Origin: an uncultured Ruminococcus sp.
Lineage (GTDB): Bacteria; Bacillota; Clostridia; Oscillospirales; Ruminococcaceae
DNA: 64,000 nt
Direction of reading: 5' to 3'
NCBI GenBank assembly: GCA_944388405.1
Contig: CALXIQ010000006.1
Span: forward strand, 62,001 to 126,000
Below the pieces are notes generated by a model, which saw only the letters and a program-made list of their open reading frames with translations, made no database searches and was not told where the DNA came from. Numbering within the stretch: position 1 is the stretch's first letter; the number at the start of each line of letters is the position of its first letter. The position numbers were made by a program, and so were the translations under genes. Below, piece after piece: positions 29,744 through 37,964 of the stretch.

Positions 29744-30643
29744 TTAATCCTTAATACCCGAATGTGCCATGGTTTCCATAACGTTGCTCTGAGCAATAAG
29801 GAATACAACCAGCGGCGGAATAAGAAGCAGTACGGCGGACGCAAAGGTTACGCCCTGTCTTGCAAGACCTGCCATGGTTATCTGCTGAACAATTGTAGGC
29901 AGCGTCTTAAGCTCTTCCGAGTAGATAAGCGAGCCACCCTGAATGTTCCACGCACCCTGGAAGGCGAAGATGATAAGCGTCATGATTGCCGGTTTTGAGT
30001 TAGGAACAACTACCTGCCAGCAGATTCTGAACAAGCCCGCGCCGTCCACCTTTGCGGCCTCAATCATTGAATCGTGAATCGTAGACATGCTCTGTCTCAT
30101 AAGGAACAGACCCATTGCAGTTGAAATGTTGGGCAGAATCAGAGCCCAGTATGTATCGATCATACCCAGTGTGGACATTACCATGAACTGCATGATCCAA
30201 GTAGCGTTGGACTGGAACAACAGCGCTACAACTATCAGTTTGTTGAGGAACTTGTCACCGGGGAATTTGCACTTTGAAAGCACGAATCCGGCACAGCAGC
30301 ACACAAACAGGTTGCATACGCAGATAACAACTGTAATGAACACGCTGTTGAAGATGTATCTCGAAAGGGGAACCCACATGCTTGCCGCAACCTTAAACAT
30401 ATCCGAAAAGTTTCTGGTTGTTGGATTAAGTACATAAAGCTTAGGTGGGAATACGAACAGCTCTTCTATAGGCTTTAATGACTGTATCAGCGAATAGTAG
30501 ATTGGGAAAATCATAAACACACCCAGCAGGGTCAGGAAAACGAAAATCGCAATATCTCCGCCAAGCGAACCGTTTACTCTCCTCTTCTTATCTCTTACTT
30601 TAAGTTTCTCAATGTCAACGTGTTTTTTCTTTCTTCTTGCCAT
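29744..30643 (-). CDS. Carbohydrate ABC transporter permease, MalG type (first pair)
   Basis: 299 residues. A basic N-terminus, six membrane helices and an EAA loop (EAAKVDGAGLFRICWQVVVP) are visible, typical of CUT1 sugar importers. It is 18 bp after its MalF partner and 42 bp before the NHL/TPR gene. Confidence 0.92.
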   Translation of the reverse strand: MARRKKKHVDIEKLKVRDKKRRVNGSLGGDIAIFVFLTLLGVFMIFPIYYSLIQSLKPIEELFVFPPKLYVLNPTTRNFSDMFKVAASMWVPLSRYIFNSVFITVVICVCNLFVCCCAGFVLSKCKFPGDKFLNKLIVVALLFQSNATWIMQFMVMSTLGMIDTYWALILPNISTAMGLFLMRQSMSTIHDSMIEAAKVDGAGLFRICWQVVVPNSKPAIMTLIIFAFQGAWNIQGGSLIYSEELKTLPTIVQQITMAGLARQGVTFASAVLLLIPPLVVFLIAQSNVMETMAHSGIKD

Positions 30644-30661
30644 TTCGTAAACTCACCTCCC

Positions 30662-31603
30662 TTAATCAAGATACTTGCCTAACAGCCAGTTTACGCCCTT
30701 GTTCGCCAGCAGCATCGCAGCGAACAGCACGAAACATATGGCTGCTGCATAACCCATTTCGTAACGAATTGAACCGTAGTCGGTTGCGTGGTTCATTATC
30801 GTGTGAGCGGCGTAGTCTGTGGAAGGCAGACCAACCAGGTTCTGACCTACAACACCAACTGTGAACGATGATGAAATCTGCATAACCGCAGCGAACAGCA
30901 GCTGAGGTCCCATTGAAGGGATTGTAATTGTGAAAAGCTCCTGCCATCTGTTCTTAATACCCTCGATAGCTCCCGCTTCGTACATTGACTTGTCGATGTT
31001 CTGGAAGCCGGCACGGATCGCAAGGAAGCCTGCGCCCATTGAAATCCACAGCTGAACGATAATAACTACCGCAAGAATGTAGTTTGTATCAGTCAGGAAC
31101 TGTATAGGCGAGTTGATAAGACCTATATCCATCAGAATTGCGTTGAGGTAACCGTAGGAGTCACCCGAAAGGATGAGCTGCCAGGTTACGTAAACGGATG
31201 TAGTCATTGAAGGTGCATAGAAAATGAAGGTAAACAGCGTTTTCAGAATCGGGTGCATCTCATTGATCAGCCACGCAATAAAGAAGCTGAGTATGTATGA
31301 GAAAGGTCCCGTAAAGATCGCGAAGATAAGAGTGTTTCTTACTGCGATAAGGAATGTGTCGTCGTTGAGGAACAACGTATAAAAGTTTGAAAGTCCTGTA
31401 AATGTCGGTGTCTGGATCATGTTGAAGTTTGTGAAGCCTATGGGAAGCGACATCACAACGGGTATCACCGTAAACACCAGGAACAAGCTCATGAATGGAA
31501 GCAGCAGACCGTAGCAGCCCTTGTTGACTTTCATCATATGCCAGGTATAGGCCAACTTTCCTTGCTTATTCATTGGCGCATTAGGATTGGCTTTTTTTGC
31601 CAT
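30662..31603 (-). CDS. Carbohydrate ABC transporter permease, MalF type (first pair)
   Basis: 313 residues with six membrane helices and the EAA loop YEAGAIEGIKNRWQELFTITIP split around Glu and Gly. It belongs to the CUT1 family and is directly downstream (20 bp) of the large solute-binding protein, so it probably forms the channel for that protein's ligand with the MalG gene next to it. Confidence 0.92.
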   Translation of the reverse strand: MAKKANPNAPMNKQGKLAYTWHMMKVNKGCYGLLLPFMSLFLVFTVIPVVMSLPIGFTNFNMIQTPTFTGLSNFYTLFLNDDTFLIAVRNTLIFAIFTGPFSYILSFFIAWLINEMHPILKTLFTFIFYAPSMTTSVYVTWQLILSGDSYGYLNAILMDIGLINSPIQFLTDTNYILAVVIIVQLWISMGAGFLAIRAGFQNIDKSMYEAGAIEGIKNRWQELFTITIPSMGPQLLFAAVMQISSSFTVGVVGQNLVGLPSTDYAAHTIMNHATDYGSIRYEMGYAAAICFVLFAAMLLANKGVNWLLGKYLD

Positions 31604-31623
31604 TAATCACTCTCCCCTTTCTG

Positions 31624-34590
31624 CTAAGTATCAAGACCAAGATCTTGACGCTTACGTGTGATTTCGTCGTTAATATCCTTGTTGTACCAGAACAGTGTGT
31701 CTCGAGCGTTCTCATAGTCGTTTACAACTTCACGGAACGCATTCATAAGGTTACGTGTTACGCCGTAGGAAGCGGGGATAACAGGAATTTCAACCTGAGC
31801 AAGCAACTGATCTGTAAGCAGCTCAACCTCTGAGTTAGTCCATGAAAGCTGTGCCAGAGCCTCAACGTTTGCGGTATCGAATCTACCCATCGTTCCCAGA
31901 ACGGCTTCGATGTCGTTACCGTAGGAAACCTGTGTTTCGGTTGAAGTAAACCACTTGATAAATTCCCATGCCTCATCCTGTTCTTCCTGGCTGAGGTGCG
32001 AGAAGATTACTGCGCCGGAGCCTGAAGAGTTAGCGGCGTGATTAATTGTTCCATCTTCCTGAACTGTACCGGGAACAGGCTGGAAGCCCCAGCATCCCTT
32101 GATTTCGGGAGCAGCTGCTGTAAGCTGGTTATAGAATGTGTAGTTCTGGATAACTACAGGCATATCGCCCTGTCTGAATCGTGTAAATGCGTCGTATGTC
32201 TGCTGGAAGCTGTATGTGGTATAGAACTTGGTCCATGCGTCAAACGCATCAATAGCTTCCTGAGTGTCAAAGTTTGTCTTTGTCTGAGCCTCGTCGTAGA
32301 AGCTTACGCCCTGCTGAAGCAGCATCATAGCAAAGGTATTTCCTGCCTCAATGATAGGCGAAACGTAAGTTGTACCACCCGTACTGGTAAGAACGGGAAG
32401 GATAAGTCCTATCTCCATGTAGTTTCTCTGGAGTGTAGGAAGGGTTTCAATCAGACCGTCCCAGGTATTAAGGTCGGTTGCCGGGTCGATTCCGTACTCG
32501 GAAAGCACGTCGGAACGATAGAACAGCATGGGGAAGGTCTGGGAAACGGGAAGTCCGTAGGTACCTCCGTTATACTCATAAAGCACTGTAGCCTGAGGTG
32601 AGAATCTTTCCTTTATCTCTTCAAAGTCAGGGTACTGAGAAACGTCAACAAGTACTCCTCTTGCAGCCAGCTGAATAGGGAAGTCGCCTCCCAGGAAGAG
32701 CGCCAGATCCGGGCCCTTGCCGGCGAATGTGGCTTCAACGATACCGCCCTGAACAAGCTGCAGATTGATCTTTGTTTCGGCTGTGGGGTTGTAGTCGTTA
32801 TTGATAAGGTCCTGAACTACCAGCGCGTTATCACGTCCCAGAGTAATCCAGCAGGTCAGCGCTTCGGTGCCGTCGTCCAGTGAAAGTGAGTTGTAATCCT
32901 CAAAGAAGGAACCAATAAACGCTCTGATACCGAAAGCCATTGCCGGGAAGAAGGAAGAATCGCAGGATGTAAACTCCTTATCGGCTGTGGCGATTTCGAT
33001 CATATCAACCTCAAGAGGCTGAGCACGGTACTGGCTTATCCATGATGAAACAGATGTAACGTTATCCTTGATCTGTGTCATAAGCTGAGGAATTCTGTCC
33101 GGCTTTTCGGTACAGTTGTCAAGTACGATTGCCAGCTTATCAAGAGTTACCGCTTCGGTACCGCCCTGACCTGAAAGCTCCTCAATTCTGCCCATCTGCT
33201 CTCTCAGCATATCGGAATAGGATTCAAAATCCTCAACGATTCCGGGAATTGCAACATCTATCATGTAGTTGTTGTATTCGTCGGGGTCGGGACCTGTAAT
33301 CTGACGGATCTGTCTGTAATAGCTGTTTACGTTATAAACAATCTCGTCCAGCTCGCCCATGATTTCTCCGATTTCTCCGGGGATAGCCTCAAGAGTAAGC
33401 TCATGAGTTCCCGCCTCAAGATAATAATACATTATCTCACCGTCTTCGGTTGAAGGAACTGTCAGCTGCCAATCGGAGCTGTAGTAGAACTTAATCTGCT
33501 CAGACTCGGCATTGGGAACAACGCCGTCTATGTAAAGACGTCTGTTGGAATACATTCCTCTTTGTGAATCCTGTCTGCCGCGGATACCTATTTTATAATA
33601 TCCCGACTCTTCCACTTCAAATATCCAGGTAATCGCCTGAGTGGACTGATTCCAGCTGTCTTTGCCTATTGTATTATACTTGGTTTTTGTTGCGCTGTTT
33701 CCCGTTGCCGACGAAGTAATGTAGGAGTTTCTGTCGTTGGTGGGGAACAGGGTTCGGTCGGATTTATAGTCTGCGTTTTCGCCCTCAAGCTTTATAACGT
33801 CAGCGCTTGTGGCATTTATCTCCTCGTCGCTGGGAGCAACGTATGGATCTGCGGTTTCATACTGATAAAGCCTGATATATTTAAGGGCAAACTGAGCTTT
33901 TGTTGACTGAAGGGTCAATGTATGCTCTCCGGCTTCGATATAGAACTGAAGCGGCTCGTTGAAAAGTCCGTCTATATCCTTAAGGGGAGTAGTCTGCCAG
34001 CAAACCTGCTCGATCTGTCCGGGACGGATATCGTTGCCTCTTTCGTCCTGACGTATTTCGGTTTCGTTTACCCATCTCTTGGGAAGCGTAATTCTTGAAG
34101 CGGTAGTATATGGACAAACATCGTCGATAAGAAGCGCAAACTCAACGGAAGTTGTTCCTCCCGCAAGCGCCTCATAACAGGCTTCCATGTTGTATACTCC
34201 CGTTTCTGCAACCTCGAATTCAAAAGTAACGCTGCCCTCCTGATTTGCCCACTGCATAACGTTATCCTCGCCGTCTACCGAAGTGACGGTGATTTCAGCG
34301 TCATCGCTCTTGCTTACGAAGTCGGCTCCGTTAATGATAACTTCCTCGTCGGGTCTGGCTGCGTCAGCATATCGCTTTACATAATTGCTGTATGCATTTT
34401 CACGGTTACTGGCGTCAACCAGCTCAGCAGAAGCCGTAACCTCCTGAGTGCCTAGAGTGCTGTCGTCTGTAGTTTCCGCAGCCGAACTGTCAGTCTGTTC
34501 AGCGTCTGCAAGCACGGTTATGTAACTTGTTGCCGCAAGCGTAATTGCCAATGCAGATGAGATAACACGCCTAAACATTGTGTTTTTCAC
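31624..34590 (-). CDS. Very large family-1 solute-binding protein with N-terminal CBM-like domains
   Basis: 988 residues, about twice the usual binding protein. After a signal peptide (ending VLADA) come two beta-sandwich modules with a carbohydrate-binding look: about 75-260 (EFEVAETGVYNMEACYEAL ... YIEAGEHTLTL) and about 265-430 (FEVEESGYYKIGIRGR ... YLEAGTHELTLEAI). A helical segment (about 430-570) joins them to a family-1 sugar-binding domain (VEATFAGKGPDLALFLGGD, then GTYGLPVSQTFPMLFYRSD). No lipobox is seen, so attachment to the membrane is unclear. The added modules suggest capture of a polymer or cell-wall glycan. Confidence 0.85.
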   Translation of the reverse strand: MKNTMFRRVISSALAITLAATSYITVLADAEQTDSSAAETTDDSTLGTQEVTASAELVDASNRENAYSNYVKRYADAARPDEEVIINGADFVSKSDDAEITVTSVDGEDNVMQWANQEGSVTFEFEVAETGVYNMEACYEALAGGTTSVEFALLIDDVCPYTTASRITLPKRWVNETEIRQDERGNDIRPGQIEQVCWQTTPLKDIDGLFNEPLQFYIEAGEHTLTLQSTKAQFALKYIRLYQYETADPYVAPSDEEINATSADVIKLEGENADYKSDRTLFPTNDRNSYITSSATGNSATKTKYNTIGKDSWNQSTQAITWIFEVEESGYYKIGIRGRQDSQRGMYSNRRLYIDGVVPNAESEQIKFYYSSDWQLTVPSTEDGEIMYYYLEAGTHELTLEAIPGEIGEIMGELDEIVYNVNSYYRQIRQITGPDPDEYNNYMIDVAIPGIVEDFESYSDMLREQMGRIEELSGQGGTEAVTLDKLAIVLDNCTEKPDRIPQLMTQIKDNVTSVSSWISQYRAQPLEVDMIEIATADKEFTSCDSSFFPAMAFGIRAFIGSFFEDYNSLSLDDGTEALTCWITLGRDNALVVQDLINNDYNPTAETKINLQLVQGGIVEATFAGKGPDLALFLGGDFPIQLAARGVLVDVSQYPDFEEIKERFSPQATVLYEYNGGTYGLPVSQTFPMLFYRSDVLSEYGIDPATDLNTWDGLIETLPTLQRNYMEIGLILPVLTSTGGTTYVSPIIEAGNTFAMMLLQQGVSFYDEAQTKTNFDTQEAIDAFDAWTKFYTTYSFQQTYDAFTRFRQGDMPVVIQNYTFYNQLTAAAPEIKGCWGFQPVPGTVQEDGTINHAANSSGSGAVIFSHLSQEEQDEAWEFIKWFTSTETQVSYGNDIEAVLGTMGRFDTANVEALAQLSWTNSEVELLTDQLLAQVEIPVIPASYGVTRNLMNAFREVVNDYENARDTLFWYNKDINDEITRKRQDLGLDT

Positions 34591-34759
34591 TTATGAATCC
34601 ACCTTTCCTAATTATTTGCAAATGGTTTTTATTGAAGAAAACGTTCTATGACCCTACATTAAAAATAGTATAGCTGCGTATCCCTCAAAAGCTGTATTAA
34701 AGTCCCATAGGACCTGAAAGCAGCATATGCTGCCGTGAAAATAAAAAAATTATTAAAAT
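34591..34759 (-). other. Intercistronic spacer with two hairpins
   Basis: Between the second ATPase and the binding-protein gene. On the minus strand a perfect 14-bp palindrome (GCAGCATATGCTGC, 34720-34733) and a hairpin AGGTCC/GGACT (34702-34716) follow the ATPase stop. There is no strong T run, so they could be RNA-processing or stability elements that raise expression of the binding protein relative to the ATPases. Confidence 0.45.
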
Positions 34760-35710
34760 CTACCCTGATTTAAAAAGATAAATTCTCTTATCCTCCTCAT
34801 CAAGTTCGACCTTTATCTTATCTCCCCCTTTGATTTCAAGGGTTTCCATATAATCTTTGGGAAGCTGAAGTCTTCCCGACCTGTCAAGCACCACAAGCTC
34901 TTCTCTGTTGTCGTCGCCCACATCGTCCTCGACCCTTACTATATCCCCAAGCTCGTTAAGCTCCTCCACATAGGAACGCTTTCTTACAATTTCCGAACTG
35001 GTTCTGCCGTCTCTTATCGCCACCACTCTGTCTATGTGGCGGGCAAGTTTAACGTCGTGAGTAACAATCACCACCGTTATTTTTTCGGTTCTGTTAAGCT
35101 CTTTGAATATGTCAAGAATAACGTTTGACGTTTTGGTATCAACCGAGCCGGTAGGCTCATCCGCCAGCAGAAGCCTTGGATTGTTGGCAAGGGCTATGGC
35201 TATAGCTACTCGCTGCTGCTCTCCGCCCGACATCTGGTCGAGCCTTGAGTTTTTTCTGTTTGAAAGCCCTACCTTTTCAAGAAGCTCCAGCGCCCTTTCC
35301 CGTCGGTGACGCTGACCTTTCAGCAGCATAGGCATTTCAACGTTCTGAACCGCCGTAAGATACGGCACAAGGTTTCTGGCGTTGTTCTGCCATACGAAGC
35401 CTACGGTATTGCGTTTGTACTCCATATAATCCTTATCGGTGAACTTCAGCAGATTCTTGCCGTCTACAAACAGACTTCCCGCCGAAGGCTTATCAAGACC
35501 GCCCAGCATATTCAGCAACGTTGATTTTCCGCTGCCCGAATTGCCTACAATCGCCATAAGCTCTCCCTTTTCAACGTCAAGATCAAGGCCTTGCAGGGCG
35601 ACCACCTCAATCTCATCTGTTTTGTAAATCTTCACCAGATTTTCACATCGGATCATTTTATTATCATAATCCTGTGTTACTATATTCTCATCGATATTAA
35701 CTTCACTCAA
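34760..35710 (-). CDS. LolD/MacB-type ABC ATPase with C-terminal AbrB-like domain
   Basis: 316 residues. I chose TTG 35710, which overlaps the upstream ATPase stop by 8 bp, with GGAGG upstream. The nucleotide-binding domain has Walker A GNSGSGKS (about 56-63), Q-loop FVWQN, signature MSGGEQQR, Walker B LLLADEPT and switch His (VTHD). After about residue 270 an extra segment (LDRSGRLQLPKDYMETLEI, then GGDKIKVEL) looks like a SpoVT/AbrB swapped-hairpin fold. LolD-like ATPases normally power FtsX/MacB-type proteins, yet no such permease is present here. Confidence 0.85.
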   Translation of the reverse strand: MSEVNIDENIVTQDYDNKMIRCENLVKIYKTDEIEVVALQGLDLDVEKGELMAIVGNSGSGKSTLLNMLGGLDKPSAGSLFVDGKNLLKFTDKDYMEYKRNTVGFVWQNNARNLVPYLTAVQNVEMPMLLKGQRHRRERALELLEKVGLSNRKNSRLDQMSGGEQQRVAIAIALANNPRLLLADEPTGSVDTKTSNVILDIFKELNRTEKITVVIVTHDVKLARHIDRVVAIRDGRTSSEIVRKRSYVEELNELGDIVRVEDDVGDDNREELVVLDRSGRLQLPKDYMETLEIKGGDKIKVELDEEDKRIYLFKSG

Positions 35711-36380
35711 TAATCTCACCGTCCTCCAGCGTATAAACGCGGTCGGCAATATCTATCATACTCGGGTCGTGAGTAGTCATGATTATTGTCATCTGATGGT
35801 TGGCTACAAGTTCTTTAAAAAGCTTCACAACGTGAAGCGCGGTAGCGGTGTCAAGCTCGGCGGTAGGCTCATCCGCAAAAACGATTTCCGGATTGTGGGC
35901 AATAGCTCTTGCAATAGCCACACGCTGCTGCTCTCCTCCCGACATCTCGCCGGGGCGGTGGAACATACGCTTATCGAGATTGACGTTCTTGAGCACCTCC
36001 CGCACCCGCTTATCTCTCTGGTCATAGGGGAATTTCGCCAGCCTCAGACCAAATTCGACATTTTCATAAGCAGTCATTCCCGACATAAGTGCCACCGACT
36101 GAAATACAAACGACATCTCATACCGTCTTATTTCGTCCCGCTTCTTTTCCGAAAGGGTCGTAATATCCCTGCCGCCGAACATCACCTTTCCCTTGGTAGG
36201 TTTATCAAGCGCACCTAAGATATTGATAAGCGTGGTTTTTCCGCTTCCCGAACGACCTCTGAGAATGGTAAGCTTTCCTTTTTCTATTTCAATATTTATG
36301 TTTTTCAGCGCCGAAACAACACTTCCATCGCCGATTTTAAAATCACGGCAGAGCTCCTCGGTCGAAAGAATAACATCCAT
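35703..36380 (-). CDS. LolD/MacB-type ABC ATPase
   Basis: 225 residues, first gene of the cluster. Walker A GRSGSGKT (42-49), signature MSGGEQQR, Walker B IVFADEPT and switch His (TTHD) are intact. The sequence context (ALDKPTKGKVMFGGRDI) fits the LolD/MacB/FtsE group, not the sugar-import MalK group, and it lacks the C-terminal OB domain of MalK. It likely pairs with the next ATPase as a heterodimer. Confidence 0.9.
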   Translation of the reverse strand: MDVILSTEELCRDFKIGDGSVVSALKNINIEIEKGKLTILRGRSGSGKTTLINILGALDKPTKGKVMFGGRDITTLSEKKRDEIRRYEMSFVFQSVALMSGMTAYENVEFGLRLAKFPYDQRDKRVREVLKNVNLDKRMFHRPGEMSGGEQQRVAIARAIAHNPEIVFADEPTAELDTATALHVVKLFKELVANHQMTIIMTTHDPSMIDIADRVYTLEDGEIIE

Positions 36381-36489
36381 AAGCGCAAACCTTTCCGAAT
36401 AAAGAAATATTTTTCATGCAAAATGACCAATAAATTTCTGCCGTAATTAAACGTTAAGCCTGAAATACGACATTTATTTGTGCAATATA

Positions 36490-36533
36490 AACATATAGTG
36501 GTTTGTACAAAAATATCACCACAACATATAGTG
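36490..36533. repeat. Direct repeat in the ABC leader
   Basis: The 11-mer AACATATAGTG occurs at 36490-36500 and again at 36523-36533, a 33-bp period that would place both on one face of the helix. Between them GTGGT and ACCAC form a short inverted repeat. The arrangement resembles a binding site for a dimeric activator or repressor, within the leader of the ABC cluster. Confidence 0.5.
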
Positions 36534-36620
36534 AAATTGTTCAAAAAACAAACAGTTTTGCACAACTTTACGGCTGCTTTTTTATAAGATATGTCAAAAA
36601 GACTCACTTAGCTAATCATA

Positions 36621-36670
36621 ATTATATCAATTTTAAGGTAGTTTGTCAAGTTTGCTTAAACGTTTACGCA
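36621..36670 (-). promoter_or_regulatory. Consensus promoter of the ABC cluster with LacI-like operator
   Basis: On the minus strand TTGACA (36644-36649), 17 bp, TATAAT (36621-36626): both hexamers are perfect. Immediately upstream, 36653-36670 reads TGCGTAAACGTTTAAGCA, an 18-bp palindrome with one mismatched pair and an AAACGTTT centre, typical of LacI/GalR-family operators. No LacI-type gene is in the window. The leader is about 230 nt. Confidence 0.75.
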
Positions 36671-37005
36671 AAATGTTTTTTGTGCAACTTTCACATTTGG
36701 GCATTATGTCTAATATCTTATCTTATTTTTTGTGCATATTGTTTTTTCGGGGGCTAAATTACTTTAATTTCAATTAGTCTTTCCGCATATGACCGCACAA
36801 TTAACAAAAAGTTTAAAATATCAGCTGCGGTTTTTGCACGGAAACTGTCCTGCAACGCCGCTTGTTTTCCTTTATTTGTTTTAAATGCATTTTAATTGCG
36901 GCGATTTTGCAACAATCATATTCCATTACATTAATATTATTACATTTCCTCTTTTCACATGGGGCATATAAAATAATAGATAATCGTTTACAAACGGTTT
37001 TTACG

Positions 37006-37043
37006 TAACAGCTTTTGACAGATTTCTCTGTCGGGAGCTGTTA
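37006..37043 (+). terminator. Long hairpin just upstream of spoIIAA
   Basis: A near-continuous 16-bp stem (TAACAGCTTTTGACAG / CTGTCGGGAGCTGTTA, counting G-U pairs) has a 6-nt loop and is followed by TTATTTTAT. It looks like an intrinsic terminator placed 43 bp before spoIIAA, so it may insulate or attenuate the sporulation operon. No gene upstream on this strand needs it. Confidence 0.6.
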
Positions 37044-37085
37044 TTATTTTATACGAAAAGTAATTTACACGAAAGGACTGACTTT

Positions 37086-37493
37086 ATGGATGTTAAAATT
37101 TTTCCCGAAAGCGAGGAAAGGAAGCTTACGGCAGTCATCTACGGCGACATTGACCATCACACCGCCAAATTCATAAGAGGGGAAATTGACGCCGCAATCA
37201 GAGAACACAACCCTTGCATACTTGTGTTGGATTTCCGGTTTGTCACCTTTATGGACAGCTCGGGGATCGGTCTTGTTATGGGCAGGTACAAAATAATCCA
37301 CGAACTGGGAGGCGAGGTGCTGACGGCAAATCCTCCGCCTTATATCAGGCGGGTTATGCAGCTGGCGGGACTTCACAGGTTAAGCAGGATAATATCCTGC
37401 CCCACTCCCGAGGAAATCCCCCGCGGCGGCAGTGACATAGAATCCTCCGATACAATTGCAGCCGAAAAGCAGCTTACGCAGGAAAACAAATAA
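37086..37493 (+). CDS. spoIIAA: Anti-sigma F factor antagonist
   Basis: 135 residues, with the STAS fold expected. FMDSSGIGLVMGRYK carries the Ser phosphorylated by SpoIIAB in this family. A C-terminal tail of about 25 residues beyond the usual 117 ends in an acidic, disordered stretch. With the next two genes it controls forespore sigma-F during sporulation. GAAAGGA precedes the ATG. Confidence 0.92.
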   Translation: MDVKIFPESEERKLTAVIYGDIDHHTAKFIRGEIDAAIREHNPCILVLDFRFVTFMDSSGIGLVMGRYKIIHELGGEVLTANPPPYIRRVMQLAGLHRLSRIISCPTPEEIPRGGSDIESSDTIAAEKQLTQENK

Positions 37494-37505
37494 ATCAAGA
37501 GAGGA

Positions 37506-37964
37506 ATGTTGAATTTGAATAAAAAAGCAGTAAACGAAATGAAGCTCAGCTTTCCAAGCTATTCGGAAAACGAACGGTTTTCAAGAATCGCCGTATCGGG
37601 CTTTCTCACCCAGCTTGACCCGCAGATAGACGAGCTTTCCGAAATAAAAACCGCAGTTTCCGAGGGGGTGACAAACTGTATCGTCCACGCCTATAGGGAC
37701 ACTGTGGGAGAAATTTCTCTACAGGTGCGAATCTTCGACAAGGGCAGAGTTTACATAAAAATACGTGACAAAGGCTGCGGCATCGACGACGTTGAAAAAG
37801 CCATGGAGCCGCTGTTCACCACCGCCCCCGAAGAGGAACGTGCAGGTCTGGGCTTTGCTGTAATGGAAAGCTTTATGGACAAAATTAAGGTGCGAAGCCA
37901 GAAGGGCAAGGGAACAACCGTTGTCATGGAAAAAACTCTTAAAACCCGAAAGGCATTACGATGA
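37506..37964 (+). CDS. spoIIAB: Anti-sigma F factor, serine kinase
   Basis: About 149-152 residues. The start is uncertain: ATG 37506 and TTG 37509 are too close to GAGAGG, while TTG 37515 has ideal spacing and gives NKKAVNEMKLSFP, similar to other SpoIIAB proteins. The GHKL ATPase motifs are present: EGVTNCIVHAY (N box), RDKGCGI (G1), PLFTT, and GLGFAVME (G2). It binds sigma-F and phosphorylates SpoIIAA. Its stop overlaps sigF as ATGA. Confidence 0.93.
   Translation: MLNLNKKAVNEMKLSFPSYSENERFSRIAVSGFLTQLDPQIDELSEIKTAVSEGVTNCIVHAYRDTVGEISLQVRIFDKGRVYIKIRDKGCGIDDVEKAMEPLFTTAPEEERAGLGFAVMESFMDKIKVRSQKGKGTTVVMEKTLKTRKALR

Larger units (their letters stand above)
36381..37085. other. Divergent intergenic region between the ABC cluster and spoIIA
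   Basis: 705 bp with no convincing gene; short frames are AT-rich and lack ribosome sites. It holds a leftward consensus promoter with a LacI-like palindrome, a 230-nt leader with a direct repeat, and a strong hairpin just before spoIIAA. I could not identify a sigma-H promoter for spoIIAA by eye. Confidence 0.7.

Noticed and set aside
30666..30947. 93-codon minus-strand frame overlapping a permease gene
   Set aside because: It lies in another frame of the MalF-type gene, which has clear membrane helices and an EAA loop.
36503..36757. 84-codon plus-strand frame in the ABC/spoIIA intergenic region
   Set aside because: AT-rich, no ribosome site, and it covers the leftward promoter and operator.
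36985..37002. CRE-like sequence upstream of spoIIAA (TGTAAACGATTATC on the minus strand)
   Set aside because: It matches the first ten positions but lacks the terminal CA of the consensus, and a carbon-control role there is not supported.
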